Shown: positions 8,539 to 18,332, counted from the first letter of the stretch. The stretch is 64,000 nt of DNA from an uncultured Bacteroidales bacterium (GCA_902776435.1 CACYQB010000017.1:44558-108557), one strand, 5' to 3'. The notes: generated from the sequence alone by a model not told the origin. Translations and numbers: made by a program.

Positions 8539-10599
8539 TTATTGATTCAAAATGATGTCGATCACGGCATTGACATCGGAGATTCCGACTTCGCCATCAC
8601 CATCAACATCGCCAATGATATCGAGATCGCCCGACAAGATCATGTCGATCAGGGCGTTGACGTCAGCGATATTGACCTCACCATCACCATTCACGTCACC
8701 GGTAACACCATCAAGATAAGGCAGGTACTGGTCGGTCACATCCTTCACTTGATACTTGTTAGTCTGAGTCGTTACCTCAAAGAAGGAAGTCTTGTTCACA
8801 TAGGTCACATCCTCGGTCTGAACATTGCTCGGACCCTGGTTGAAGACGAAGTTCATGTAATAGTCCTTGCCAGTAATCTGATAGCTCCTGTAGTAGAACT
8901 TGACGCCATTGACAATCTTAGTGTCGGTGATAGCCTGACCGGGCCAGTTACCATTGAACTGCTGGTTATTGCTGTCCCAAGTGTAATAGTTGACCACTCT
9001 CCAGTTGTTGGGAGCAACGGTAGGATCCTTGAGGTAAACCGTGATCTCGTAAGGCTCAAATACCGAGTTGTCGATCGTGTAATGACGGGTAATCACACCA
9101 CTCACAGCGCCGCCAATCAGCAGGCCGACTTTCAGGGTGGTGGTCTTATTGATATTCACACTGGAACCATTAGCGACCTTAGTGCCGTTGCTGGCGGTGG
9201 GCTCGCTACCATCGAGGGTATAGACGAGTTGTGCGCCATCGGTCTGGCTCACGGCCGTGAGCGACACGTCGAAGCCGCCATCATACTCGCCACTGGGCTT
9301 GCTGGCCCATGCGGTCTCGGTAGTCTTGCTCAAAGCCAAGCGATAGTTGGGGCCACTGGTCACAACCACAAAGGTGGAGGGAATGTTGTAGGCCGTGCTA
9401 CCCATAGCGGCAAGCACAGTGCCACGGGTACCGACGGTGCGCTGCACATAGTAGTTAGAGCCAGCATTCATGTCCACATTATAGGTATTGCTCGTGTTGG
9501 TTACACCAGCCAATTGACGTACATAAATCATCTGCTTGATGCTCTCCTTGTAAGCAATCCAGTGTTTGAGGAAGACGCAGGGAGTGCCCGGCATGGCAAG
9601 CATGTAGGCATTACCGGCCTCGATGTTGTTACGGATGGGATCCTGCTGCTCATTGGCACTGCGGTACTCGGTATCGTGGTTCTCGATGAAGGTAACCGCA
9701 TAGCGGCGGTAATTGTTCTCCTGGCAGAGTCCCTTGTTGCTTGAGGTGCCCAGATTGGTCCAACGGTTATTGTTGACCGCATCGCGAATGACATAGCGGA
9801 AGGGGAAGTCAAATGCCGCACTCTGGACAATGCCATTCACCTTAGTACCATCGATCCAGTTCTTGACAGCACCCTGATTGCCGTCCCAGTACTCACCCAC
9901 CGAGAACTCGGGCTGAGCATAGGAATTGTAAATACCCGTGTACTGGGAAGCATATCCCTTCACCATATCATAGCGGTAGCCAGCATAGCCCAGGTCATCG
10001 AGCAGCATCTTGATGTAAGCCTTGACCGTGTTCTGCACATTCTCGCTACGGTGATCCAGGTCACGCATGCCGCCCCAGTCTTCGCCAGTGTCGATGTTGT
10101 TACTGAGTGACTTGCCATTTTGGTTTGCCCAGTTCAAGGTAGCACCGCCATCATCATCCTTACAGATGTCGGTGGGCAGCAGTTTATAGGTAACACCCTT
10201 ATAGACCTCGGTGGGGAAGGTTACCCAGTCGTTGATCGTGGCACGGTGGTTGATGACAACGTCGGCGATAGTGCCGATGCCCTTGTTCTTGAACGTGTTG
10301 ATCATCGAGCGCAACTGAGACTCGGAACCGAACGAGCAATTATAGTTGGTGAACCAGTACAGGTCATCATAGCCCATCGAGGTGCTATTGCTGCACTGAG
10401 CACTCTGGGGAATCCACACGAGCTTAAAGAACTCGGCCAATTCATCGGCCTGAGCCTCCAGCTTGGGCCACCGGGAGTCGGTAAAGGAATTCCAATAGAA
10501 ACCCTGCAACATCACGCCATTGTACTTTGAAGGCCAACCCTGCGCCATCATCAGTAACGGCAACATCAATACAAGTGCTGTAGTAAAAATCTTTTTCAT
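8539..10599 (-). CDS. GH13 alpha-amylase with CBM26-like and dockerin-like domains
   Basis: The start is the ATG at 10599, which gives a clear signal peptide ending near residue 19 (LLMMAQ); the frame is open further upstream but holds the promoter. The 686 residues contain a GH13 catalytic domain with Asp211 (GYRYDMVKGY), Glu236 (SVGEYW) and Asp309 (FIENHDTE). A chitobiase-type beta-sandwich follows at about 420-490 (YTLDGSEPTASNGT), then a starch-binding CBM26-like module at about 500-610 (ITVYLKDP, WPGQAI), and two dockerin-like loops at the end (GDVNGDGEVNIADV, GDVDGDGEVGISDV). It probably replaces SusG as the amylase acting outside the cell. SusG is a lipoprotein and this is not, so retention may depend on the dockerin. 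It has its own promoter and operator. Confidence 0.9.
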   Translation of the reverse strand: MKKIFTTALVLMLPLLMMAQGWPSKYNGVMLQGFYWNSFTDSRWPKLEAQADELAEFFKLVWIPQSAQCSNSTSMGYDDLYWFTNYNCSFGSESQLRSMINTFKNKGIGTIADVVINHRATINDWVTFPTEVYKGVTYKLLPTDICKDDDGGATLNWANQNGKSLSNNIDTGEDWGGMRDLDHRSENVQNTVKAYIKMLLDDLGYAGYRYDMVKGYASQYTGIYNSYAQPEFSVGEYWDGNQGAVKNWIDGTKVNGIVQSAAFDFPFRYVIRDAVNNNRWTNLGTSSNKGLCQENNYRRYAVTFIENHDTEYRSANEQQDPIRNNIEAGNAYMLAMPGTPCVFLKHWIAYKESIKQMIYVRQLAGVTNTSNTYNVDMNAGSNYYVQRTVGTRGTVLAAMGSTAYNIPSTFVVVTSGPNYRLALSKTTETAWASKPSGEYDGGFDVSLTAVSQTDGAQLVYTLDGSEPTASNGTKVANGSSVNINKTTTLKVGLLIGGAVSGVITRHYTIDNSVFEPYEITVYLKDPTVAPNNWRVVNYYTWDSNNQQFNGNWPGQAITDTKIVNGVKFYYRSYQITGKDYYMNFVFNQGPSNVQTEDVTYVNKTSFFEVTTQTNKYQVKDVTDQYLPYLDGVTGDVNGDGEVNIADVNALIDMILSGDLDIIGDVDGDGEVGISDVNAVIDIILNQ

Positions 10600-10630
10600 A
10601 GTCAGTATCGTTTTAAGTTGGTTATATGTG

Positions 10631-10659
10631 CAAATATAGCAAATAATCCTTAATTCCAA
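10631..10659 (-). promoter_or_regulatory. Promoter of the amylase-galactanase operon
   Basis: On the minus strand the -7 box TATATTTG lies at 10638-10631, with a weak CTTG about 18 bases upstream (10660-10657). The transcript would start near 10625. The weak -33 fits a promoter that needs an activator. Confidence 0.6.
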
Positions 10660-10695
10660 GCCATTGGCATAAATATCTCTACAAAAAATCAATGT

Positions 10696-10707
10696 GCAAT
10701 CGTTTGC
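10696..10707. promoter_or_regulatory. LacI-family operator upstream of the amylase gene
   Basis: GCAATCGTTTGC is identical to the site at 18524-18535 between susC and the LacI-type gene. It has the central CG and dyad form (GCAAnCGnTTGC) expected for this family. It lies 58 bases upstream of the -7 box, about position -70, which suits activation better than simple blocking. Confidence 0.75.
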
Positions 10708-10742
10708 AAGGGTATTCAAGCCACTTTTTCCTACTATAATCA

Positions 10743-10774
10743 GCGGGGACACACCATCAATGGCATGTCCCCGC
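10743..10774 (-). terminator. Hairpin after susF
   Basis: A perfect 9-base stem, gcggggaca with tgtccccgc, lies 28 bases past the susF stop. There is no clean T run, so it may end transcription only partly or protect the mRNA 3' end. Confidence 0.55.
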
Positions 10775-10801
10775 CGGGATAGTTATCGCTGTGGCAAGCG
10801 T

Positions 10802-12283
10802 TTACTTGGCGATGAAGTAGTACTCGCCCAGGATGTCGTTGAAGATAACGTCATAGGTGCCAGCCTCAACAGGAATGTTGGGACCGTTCTGCTCACCAAT
10901 GCCCAAGGGGAAGGTGCCAGCACCCCAGTTGATGTCCCAGCTACCGTTGGCAGCGAACTTCAATTCGGTGGCATCATAGGTAGCACCCTTGATGATCCAG
11001 TCATGGTTCTCGTGGGTGGTACTCATGGCGTTCATCAGGTTACTACCGGGATCCCAGCCCTGATAACCGCCAGGCATACCGATCATGTCGTAAACACTGA
11101 CTGTGCCAGCATACTTCATGATAGTCAGTGCATCGGCCTCCATGTCGTAGGTAATCTCGTAATAACCGTCCTCGGGAACAGTGATATCACTGCTGCCGCC
11201 ATCGTTCTTCACGAGGACGCCATCCTTCTGGCCCCACTGCTCGTCCCAGCTACCGGGAATGTGGATGAGCTTGAAGCCCTGTCCAGCGGGGAAGTAGCCC
11301 ACGTAGGTGTTGATGGAATAGTTATCGGTCTTGGGGTACATGGGAATCAGAGCGATACCCACGTTGCCTGCCTCGTTGCCCCACGAACCGTTACCGATGC
11401 AGCTACCAACAAGGTACCACAGGTCGGGCTCACCAAGGTCGATGAGAGGCTCGATGGTGAACGTGCGGTTGAACATATCGAAGGTCAAGCGATACTTGTC
11501 GGCCTCGATGTCGGCGGGAATCTTAAAGGCGAAAGCAATCACATCGTTGGCACCTTCAACAAAAGTACCGCTCATCTCATTCTCGCCATTGACGGGATAA
11601 CCGATGAAGTCTCCGCTCCAGAAGTTGTCAACACCCAGATCCATCGTCTCTTGAGAGTAAATCTTGAACCAGTTGTCAGTGCGTGCGCCATTCGCGTCAT
11701 AGACAGCAGGAACAACAACGCTGAAGACGGGGTTAGCATAGACATCACCACCGCCGTTGCTGAGCTGGTAAGAGGCGTCACATGCGGTCCAATCATTAGA
11801 AGTACCGATGTAATAATAAGCGCTAGAAATCGTGGGAGCATCGGGAATAACCCTAACATTGAACTCGTCGCTGACGATTGCCACTGCCGTTACGTCATTG
11901 TTCATGATACACTTCACCTGAGCAGTGAGGGTACGCACTACGGGTTCCTGGCCGTAGAGTATAACAACGTACTGCTCAAGATCCTTGGCATCCATCGTAC
12001 CATCGGGTTCCAAGGGGAATTCCTCGCCGTTCAGAGTGATGGTATATTCGGGAACATAGGTGGGGTCGCTCGAAGTGGCAGCATTGATCTCGCATACCTG
12101 CACCGTCTCGATGTCGTCGGAGAGCGCACCGAAATCAATCACATCGACAGGAGTAATCGTGCCGTTACCGAAGGTCACCTTCTCGCCCTGAGTATTGCTC
12201 TGGGGTGTTGTCCAGTCCTTGAAATCCTCGGTACAGCTTGCCAGCAACATGGTCATTGCGGCAATATATAAAAACTTCTTCAT
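10802..12283 (-). CDS. susF: SusF-like starch-binding outer-membrane lipoprotein
   Basis: The 493 residues start with a lipoprotein signal (LLASC, Cys near residue 16). An Ig-like N-terminal domain is followed by SusE/SusF-type carbohydrate-binding domains. The final one (MPGGYQGWDPGSNLMNA, ELKFAANGSW, VIFNDILGEYYF) is nearly the same as that of SusE. In Bacteroides these proteins display starch-binding modules at the cell surface and help to hold the polymer. It is the last gene of susCDEF and is separated from susE by a strong hairpin. SusE and SusF are alike, so the E/F labels follow gene order. Confidence 0.85.
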   Translation of the reverse strand: MKKFLYIAAMTMLLASCTEDFKDWTTPQSNTQGEKVTFGNGTITPVDVIDFGALSDDIETVQVCEINAATSSDPTYVPEYTITLNGEEFPLEPDGTMDAKDLEQYVVILYGQEPVVRTLTAQVKCIMNNDVTAVAIVSDEFNVRVIPDAPTISSAYYYIGTSNDWTACDASYQLSNGGGDVYANPVFSVVVPAVYDANGARTDNWFKIYSQETMDLGVDNFWSGDFIGYPVNGENEMSGTFVEGANDVIAFAFKIPADIEADKYRLTFDMFNRTFTIEPLIDLGEPDLWYLVGSCIGNGSWGNEAGNVGIALIPMYPKTDNYSINTYVGYFPAGQGFKLIHIPGSWDEQWGQKDGVLVKNDGGSSDITVPEDGYYEITYDMEADALTIMKYAGTVSVYDMIGMPGGYQGWDPGSNLMNAMSTTHENHDWIIKGATYDATELKFAANGSWDINWGAGTFPLGIGEQNGPNIPVEAGTYDVIFNDILGEYYFIAK

Positions 12284-12307
12284 AATAACTATGTATCGAT
12301 ATTATAT

Positions 12308-12350
12308 CTGACGGGGTGGGCCGTCGCACGGGCCGCGGCCCATCCGTCAG
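12308..12350 (-). promoter_or_regulatory. Strong hairpin between susE and susF
   Basis: ctgacgg pairs with ccgtcag, and inside it gtgggccg pairs with cggcccat. The stem has about 15 pairs, is rich in GC, and no T run follows. It probably sets the relative level of susF mRNA by stabilising the upstream 3' end or by partial termination. Confidence 0.55.
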
Positions 12351-12362
12351 AACTGTTATTAA

Positions 12363-13583
12363 TTACTTAATAAGGATAAAGTTATAAGTGCCCAAAATGT
12401 CGTTGAAGAACACATTATAGGTACCAGCAGTAACGGGAATGTTATTGCCATCTTGTTCACCCTTACCATAGGGGAAGTTATCTCCACCCCAGTTTACAGT
12501 CCAAGCGTTGTCGGCAGCAAACTTGAGTTCAGTGTCCTCGGTAATCTCCATCTTGCCTACATACCAGTCATGGTTCTCGGTAACAGTAGTCACTGCATTC
12601 ATGAGATTACTGTTGGTATCCCATCCCTGGTATGCGCCAGGCATTGCGATCTGAGTATAAACAGGATATTCCTCGAGTTTCTCCCAAGACATCTCGTGAG
12701 TCTTAGTATTTATCTCAATTCTGTACCATCCTGCCTCGGTGATAGATATATTACCGGGATCGTCACCGCCATCACGGTAAACCTGACCACCATTCTCATC
12801 ACCGCCACACATGCCGTAATTCCAGTTGCCCAATCCGGCCTTAGCAATAATCTTGAACTGGGCACCCTCGGGGAAGAAGCCAGCATACTCAATGACACCT
12901 TGACCAGTAACCTTATCATACTCCATGCCGGGGATGGGATACATCGGAGTCATTTGAGTACCGACAGCATCTTCGTTATTGGTCCAAGAACCATCGGCAA
13001 TGCAGTTACCAGTGAGGTACCACAACTCGATAGGAGCATCAGCCAACTCGATGTAATAGGGAACAGCCCTCATCTTGAGCACGTTGGAATAAACAGTGCC
13101 ATACTCGTTGAATGAAGCGTCCTGTACGGCAGACTTCACACGGATATAGACGGGTACTTCGTTGGGGATGATAGAATCCTCGGTCCATCCATACAGACGA
13201 ACCAAGGCTTTGTCAATGCTCTCAGTTGACACGTCAACCTTGCAAGTGGTGAAGGTCTCGTCCAACGTCACAAAGTCGGCAGCAGAATTGTCCTCCTGAC
13301 TAGCATCGTACTCGTTAGTGTAGTTGCCATTCTTAGAAACCTGGATAGAATAGGTAGCAATTACGGGAGCATTAAAGGTGGTGTACACGGGCTGTGACCA
13401 TGACATGGCGATAGTCTTGCTCTCCTCGAGGTCAATCAGTGCATTAGCATCAAGGGTGAGCTCATTGAGTTTAAACTCAGTGGGCTGAATGAGCGTCGGG
13501 TTAGAGTCATTATCGTCACTGCACGATGTGAATGCCATAGTGCAGGCCACCAACATCATTGCATAGAAAAATATCTTTTTCAT
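12363..13583 (-). CDS. susE: SusE-like starch-binding outer-membrane lipoprotein
   Basis: The 406 residues begin with a lipoprotein signal (AFTSC, Cys near residue 21) followed by an acidic stretch (SDDNDSN) of the kind linked to surface export in Bacteroidetes. An N-terminal SusE-type domain is followed by binding domains that end in MPGAYQGWDTNSNLMNA, LKFAADNAW and VFFNDILGTYNF, shared with SusF. It starts 25 bases after susD. The likely role is binding malto-oligosaccharides next to SusCD. Confidence 0.87.
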   Translation of the reverse strand: MKKIFFYAMMLVACTMAFTSCSDDNDSNPTLIQPTEFKLNELTLDANALIDLEESKTIAMSWSQPVYTTFNAPVIATYSIQVSKNGNYTNEYDASQEDNSAADFVTLDETFTTCKVDVSTESIDKALVRLYGWTEDSIIPNEVPVYIRVKSAVQDASFNEYGTVYSNVLKMRAVPYYIELADAPIELWYLTGNCIADGSWTNNEDAVGTQMTPMYPIPGMEYDKVTGQGVIEYAGFFPEGAQFKIIAKAGLGNWNYGMCGGDENGGQVYRDGGDDPGNISITEAGWYRIEINTKTHEMSWEKLEEYPVYTQIAMPGAYQGWDTNSNLMNAVTTVTENHDWYVGKMEITEDTELKFAADNAWTVNWGGDNFPYGKGEQDGNNIPVTAGTYNVFFNDILGTYNFILIK

Positions 13584-13608
13584 ATTACTGTATTCTTAAG
13601 TGAGTGGA

Positions 13609-15315
13609 TTAATAACCTGGGTTCTGAACGAGCTTGGGATTGGCATTCACGTCCTCGGCAGGAATAGCAAAAAGGTTGCGGAAAGCGGGAATCGGGGCAC
13701 CATTCTGGGCACCGCCTTTCCACTCCCACAGATAAGCACCGCTCCTGTCACCACCAAAGTATCCGTAACGGATAAGGTCGGTGCGGCGGAAGCCCTCGTA
13801 ATACAACTCGCGTGAACGCTCGTCAAGAATCTGATCCAGTGAGTACTGGCTTACAGTCCAAGTGTTGGCGCGGTTGCGCAGTGCATTGATGTAACCTGCG
13901 CCCTCGGGAGTCGTCTGACCACCGTTGAGGCGGGCATCAGCCTCGGCAGCGATGAGGTAAGCCTCGGCCGAACGCATCAGGAAGTAGTCGGCATCAACAA
14001 ATTGCGTACTGTGGGAATTTGCTCCTGTCGAATACGTATTGCGGTACTTACCAACAGCATAACCCGAGGTGTACTCACTGGGATTGTCCACATTGGCGGT
14101 GCGGCCCTTGCCGTAGAACAAAGCACGGTCATCGCCAGCAGCCTCGACCATTTGCTGGATATTCACACTGGGCACAGTACCACCAGGGAAGAATTTCTGA
14201 AGCAGTTGGAAACGTGCACGGTTACCAGCCCAGAACTCAGTGGTGCCATAAGCATAGCTGCGAATCAGAACGGTGTCAATGCCATCGTCGGGAACGTTAT
14301 CCACGGTACCAGTGGGCAACCAGCCCTCATCACCGTTACCAAGGTCATAGAGGCTCTCATCCATGTCGCTCTTCCAGGTCGAAGCCATCAGGAACAGGGT
14401 AGTACCCCAGCTGGTGGTCTTCAAGCCATCTTGCAACAGGGGAAGGATTGCTTCCTGGGAAGCACCATTCTCGCCGTTGTCACCCATAAAGAGCATCTGG
14501 TAAGCGCTCCACTGGTCGGTGCCGTTGGTCCAGAGCTTGTGGGGACCATCGATGACCATCTTGGCATACTTCAGCGCGTCGGACCAACGGGCAGTGCCGG
14601 TATAGACCTCAGCGTTCAAGTACATACGGGCCAGCAACAGATTGGCAGCATCCTGGTCGGCGCGGCCATAACCATTGTCAGAACTCTTGCGAGCTGCGGG
14701 GGTCATCATATCATCCTTCACGGCCAGCAATTCCTCCTCAATCCACTTGAACAGGTCAGCACGCTGAATCTGCTCGGGGAGCAAGGTCATGAGGATTGTG
14801 GTGGCAAAAGGCACATTTCCGTAGCAATCCATCAAGTGATAGTAGTACAGGCAGCGCAAGAAGCGCACCTCGGCCTCTCGCGTCTTGTCAACGCCAGAGA
14901 ACAACTCGAGATAGTGGTTGCAATAGGAAATACTCGAGTAGAGGCGGTTATAGAAACCCTCCAGCATGGGATGGGATGCATCCCACTGGTTATAGTTAAA
15001 ACCGGGAATACCAGGGTCACCCCAAGCACAGATGGCCTCGTCTGTAGTCAACTCGTTGGCATTCCAAAGCTGGCGAACGAAACCTGTGGTACCGCCATCC
15101 AGACGGTCGATGTCGCAATCACCATTGGCACCAGTGTTACCTGCAAGGGCCATAGTGGCATAGCACTTGGTGAACAGAGCAACCTCGTTGGCCTCCATAG
15201 TAGTACTCGGGTCGATCGGAGTAACATCCAGGTCATTGACACAAGAACTCAATCCTGTAGCGAGCAGGCAGGTTGCGCCAAGCATTATCTTTTTGAAAAA
15301 ACTTAAGTTCATCAT
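13609..15315 (-). CDS. susD: SusD-like outer-membrane lipoprotein
   Basis: The 568 residues have a lipobox (GLSSC, Cys near residue 25) and the helical SusD/RagB fold, with TPR-like helices and the typical C-terminal end (EGFRRTDLIRYG, then NLFAIPAEDVNANPKLVQNPGY). SusD proteins form the lid over the SusC barrel and deliver glycans to it. The gene starts 35 bases after susC. The start is one of two adjacent ATGs (15315 or 15312). Confidence 0.92.
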   Translation of the reverse strand: MMNLSFFKKIMLGATCLLATGLSSCVNDLDVTPIDPSTTMEANEVALFTKCYATMALAGNTGANGDCDIDRLDGGTTGFVRQLWNANELTTDEAICAWGDPGIPGFNYNQWDASHPMLEGFYNRLYSSISYCNHYLELFSGVDKTREAEVRFLRCLYYYHLMDCYGNVPFATTILMTLLPEQIQRADLFKWIEEELLAVKDDMMTPAARKSSDNGYGRADQDAANLLLARMYLNAEVYTGTARWSDALKYAKMVIDGPHKLWTNGTDQWSAYQMLFMGDNGENGASQEAILPLLQDGLKTTSWGTTLFLMASTWKSDMDESLYDLGNGDEGWLPTGTVDNVPDDGIDTVLIRSYAYGTTEFWAGNRARFQLLQKFFPGGTVPSVNIQQMVEAAGDDRALFYGKGRTANVDNPSEYTSGYAVGKYRNTYSTGANSHSTQFVDADYFLMRSAEAYLIAAEADARLNGGQTTPEGAGYINALRNRANTWTVSQYSLDQILDERSRELYYEGFRRTDLIRYGYFGGDRSGAYLWEWKGGAQNGAPIPAFRNLFAIPAEDVNANPKLVQNPGY

Positions 15316-15350
15316 ATCTAAGAATATTGAAGTTCTATTGTCATTAGTTA

Positions 15351-18332
15351 TCAGAAATTCAGGTTCAGACCGAGCTGAACTGTGAAGGGACGGGGATAAA
15401 TGCCACCGTCAATACCACCGAAGACCTCAGGATCAAGGCCATCATACTTGGTGATGGTGAACACGTTGGTAGCACTTACATAAACGCGGCCGTTCATACC
15501 CTGCCAGTTACCCCTGTGCAGGAGGTTGGCGAAGCTGTAACCCAGCGTGATGTTGTCACACTTGAGGAACGAAGCGTTGCGCACGAAGTAGTCGCTGACC
15601 ACCTTGTCATAGGTCGTCCAACCGTTAGCAACAGCCTGGGGAATCACGTTCTGGAGATAGCCGAATGAACTGTCATAACGCTTAGCGACGTTAGAGTAAC
15701 CAGCGCCTCTATCCCAGTAAACATAGTTGTCGAAATTAGCACGCAGGTTGAAACCGAGGTCCCAATTCCTGTACTGGAGACGTGAGCTCAAGCCAGCAGT
15801 GTAAGGAGCTGCCGGGCTCTTGTAGAAATAGAGGTCGTCCTCCGAAATCTGGCCATCGGAGTTACGGTCAACAAAGACACCCTCCAGGGGTCGGCCGTCC
15901 TCGCCATAGACCTGCTGATAGACATAGAACGAGCTTGCAGGGTGACCAACAGCATGGGCCTGTACGGTGTTACCGGTACCAGCCGAGATACCACCCGTTC
16001 TAACGAGTGCTGACTCACCTGTCAACTCAGTGATCTTGTTCTTGTTATAGGTAAAGTTACCGGTGAGCTCCCACTGCCAGTCCTCGGTCGAGATGGGACG
16101 AACGGTAATCGAAGCCTCAAAACCGCGGTTCTCCAGTGAACCGATATTCTGGGGCACCTGGTTGCGGAAGTTAGAACCTGCCGATACAGTAGCGGTATTG
16201 ATCAGGTCGGTGGTCTTGCGGTAATAGTAATCGAAACTACCGCTCAAGCGGTTGTGGAAGAACATGAAATCAAGACCGGCATTGTAGGTCGTAGTGGTCT
16301 CCCACTTCAAATCCAAGTTGTAGGCATCGGGACGATAGAGGAGACCTTCGTCGTTCAGGCCCACGAGAGGATAACGACCGTCGGAGTTGTTGGTGTTCAC
16401 ATTATAACTTGCAAAGTAGTTGTAGTTACCGATACCATCCTGCTGACCGGTCTTACCCCAACCCAGACGGAGCTTGAGTTCATCCATCCAGCCGAGGTCC
16501 TTCAAGAAGGATTCCTCGCTGATCTTCCAACCTAATGCTACCGAGGGGAATGTTGCCCAGTGCTGTTTGAAGCGGCTCGAACCGTCGCGACGAACAGTGA
16601 AGGTCAACAGATAGCGGTCCCAACCGATATAGTTGGCACGGCCATAGAACGATACCAGGTAGTTCTCCTGCTTCCACTCGCCAATGCTGGGCTTATAGGA
16701 CTTGCCTGCGGCGGGAGTACCATCGTCCAGTGTGGTCTCGTTAGTGGCAGGATACCAGCCAGTGTAGGAAGAGTTGCCCCAGTATTTATTGTGGCTCCAC
16801 TCATAACCGCCCATGATGTCGAAGTGCTGGGTCTCGGTGAAGTCCTTGAAGTACTGAGCATAGGCTGAATAGGTCAAGTTGTACTTGTTCTCCTTGGTGA
16901 AGCCGTCATTGCTATAGTAGAAGTTTGTCGGGCCCCAGGGAGCGTAGTAGGTGTTCTGCTTACCGTTGCTCCAGTCACCGCTGAGGTTCATGTGCAAGCG
17001 CAGGTCCTCAAAGCCATGGATCTGATAGTCCACCTCGACATTACCCATGTAGTCGTAGGAGTTGGCGCGGTCGTCCTTCTCGTTGAGCAGAGCGACAGGG
17101 TTCTTGGCCGTGTTACGGTTGGGAACCAGCGGGAAATTGGGATCACCCAGATCACCCTTGTCGGTCCAAGTGAAGTAGCCACCGAATTTATCAAAGCCAT
17201 CAGCCATAATGGGCTGGGTGGGATCCATGCGAACAGACTCGCCGATGGCGTCGCCATTGGCATAACGGTTCTTGGCGTACATGAATTTACCATTGATGTT
17301 GAAATTCAGATGGTCGTTCAGGAACGAGGGGTTCAATGTGGCGCTGACAGTGGCACGCTGGAAGTTGGAGGTTTTCAAGACACCATCCTGATAGGTATAA
17401 CCAGCGCTCACGCGATAAGGCATATTGGCCAAGCCACCCGAAACGGTCACGTTGTGGTCGGTAGTCATGGCATTGCGGTAAATCTCCTTCTGCCAGTCGG
17501 TGTTGGCGTTGCCAAGCAACTTAGCGGCATCGCTTTCCTCACCATAATAGTTGTAGATGAAGTTGCGGTACTCGTCGGCATTGAGCACACCGAGCGTCTT
17601 CTTAACAGTCGAGAAGCCGACGCTACCATTGTAGCTCACGCGCGGAGCCTGACCCTTGCGACCCTTCTTGGTGGTGATGATAATGACACCGTTAGAACCA
17701 CGGCTACCATAGATGGCGGTGGCCGAAGCGTCCTTCAAGACGGTGAAACTCTCGATGTCGGCAGGATTGACCATAGACAAGGGGTTAGCAACACCCTTAA
17801 CACCCTGGCGGTCCAACGCCAGACCATCGATCACGATGAGGGGGTCGTTGGATGCGTTCAGTGACGAACCACCACGGATACGGATGGTTGGAGCGCCACC
17901 TGGCACACCGTCGCCGCTGGTCACGTTCACACCGGCAATCTTACCCTGGATCATGTCCTGGGCGTTAACAACCAGACCGTGGTTCTTCTCATCGGGCTTG
18001 AGAGAAGCGACCGAACCAGTCAAGTCTTTTTTCTTAACGACACCATAACCGATGACCACCAGATTTTGCAGCATCTGAGTGCTCTCGGCCAGGGTGATAA
18101 CTAAGTCACTGGCTGCCGTCACCTCATGGGTGTCGTAGCCGATAGACGAAATCTGGAGCTTGGCGCCCTGAGGCACACCTTCGAGGGTGAACAGACCGTC
18201 AAAGTCGGTCACTGTACCCTGCTGGGTGCCAACGACACGAACACTCGCGCCGATGACAGGCTCGCCGGTAGCATCCTTCACAATGCCATTCACAGTAATC
18301 TGTGCATAGGCTCTGATGTTTACCTGCTTCAT
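15351..18332 (-). CDS. susC: SusC-like TonB-dependent transporter, no visible signal peptide
   Basis: The 993 residues contain a carboxypeptidase-D-like N-terminal domain (VNGIVKDATGEPVIGASV), a plug domain (NLVVIGYGVVKKKDLTGSV, then AIYGSRGSNGVIIITTKKG) and a 22-strand barrel ending in LGLNLNF. It imports malto-oligosaccharides with SusD using TonB energy. The protein starts MKQVNIRAYAQITVNG: there are basic residues and a cleavage-like AYAQ but no hydrophobic core between them. No ATG lies upstream before an in-frame stop. Either the core was deleted, the assembly is wrong, or a non-ATG start is used. Everything else looks intact. Confidence 0.9.
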   Translation of the reverse strand: MKQVNIRAYAQITVNGIVKDATGEPVIGASVRVVGTQQGTVTDFDGLFTLEGVPQGAKLQISSIGYDTHEVTAASDLVITLAESTQMLQNLVVIGYGVVKKKDLTGSVASLKPDEKNHGLVVNAQDMIQGKIAGVNVTSGDGVPGGAPTIRIRGGSSLNASNDPLIVIDGLALDRQGVKGVANPLSMVNPADIESFTVLKDASATAIYGSRGSNGVIIITTKKGRKGQAPRVSYNGSVGFSTVKKTLGVLNADEYRNFIYNYYGEESDAAKLLGNANTDWQKEIYRNAMTTDHNVTVSGGLANMPYRVSAGYTYQDGVLKTSNFQRATVSATLNPSFLNDHLNFNINGKFMYAKNRYANGDAIGESVRMDPTQPIMADGFDKFGGYFTWTDKGDLGDPNFPLVPNRNTAKNPVALLNEKDDRANSYDYMGNVEVDYQIHGFEDLRLHMNLSGDWSNGKQNTYYAPWGPTNFYYSNDGFTKENKYNLTYSAYAQYFKDFTETQHFDIMGGYEWSHNKYWGNSSYTGWYPATNETTLDDGTPAAGKSYKPSIGEWKQENYLVSFYGRANYIGWDRYLLTFTVRRDGSSRFKQHWATFPSVALGWKISEESFLKDLGWMDELKLRLGWGKTGQQDGIGNYNYFASYNVNTNNSDGRYPLVGLNDEGLLYRPDAYNLDLKWETTTTYNAGLDFMFFHNRLSGSFDYYYRKTTDLINTATVSAGSNFRNQVPQNIGSLENRGFEASITVRPISTEDWQWELTGNFTYNKNKITELTGESALVRTGGISAGTGNTVQAHAVGHPASSFYVYQQVYGEDGRPLEGVFVDRNSDGQISEDDLYFYKSPAAPYTAGLSSRLQYRNWDLGFNLRANFDNYVYWDRGAGYSNVAKRYDSSFGYLQNVIPQAVANGWTTYDKVVSDYFVRNASFLKCDNITLGYSFANLLHRGNWQGMNGRVYVSATNVFTITKYDGLDPEVFGGIDGGIYPRPFTVQLGLNLNF

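Noticed and set aside
7972-9744. Plus-strand frame of 590 codons over the galactanase and amylase genes
   Set aside because: It mirrors the dockerin and GH13 coding sequence, and the minus-strand products have clear families.
10694-12271. Plus-strand frame of 525 codons opposite susF
   Set aside because: It is the shadow of the SusF-like gene, has no signal peptide or domain, and crosses the operator and terminator region.
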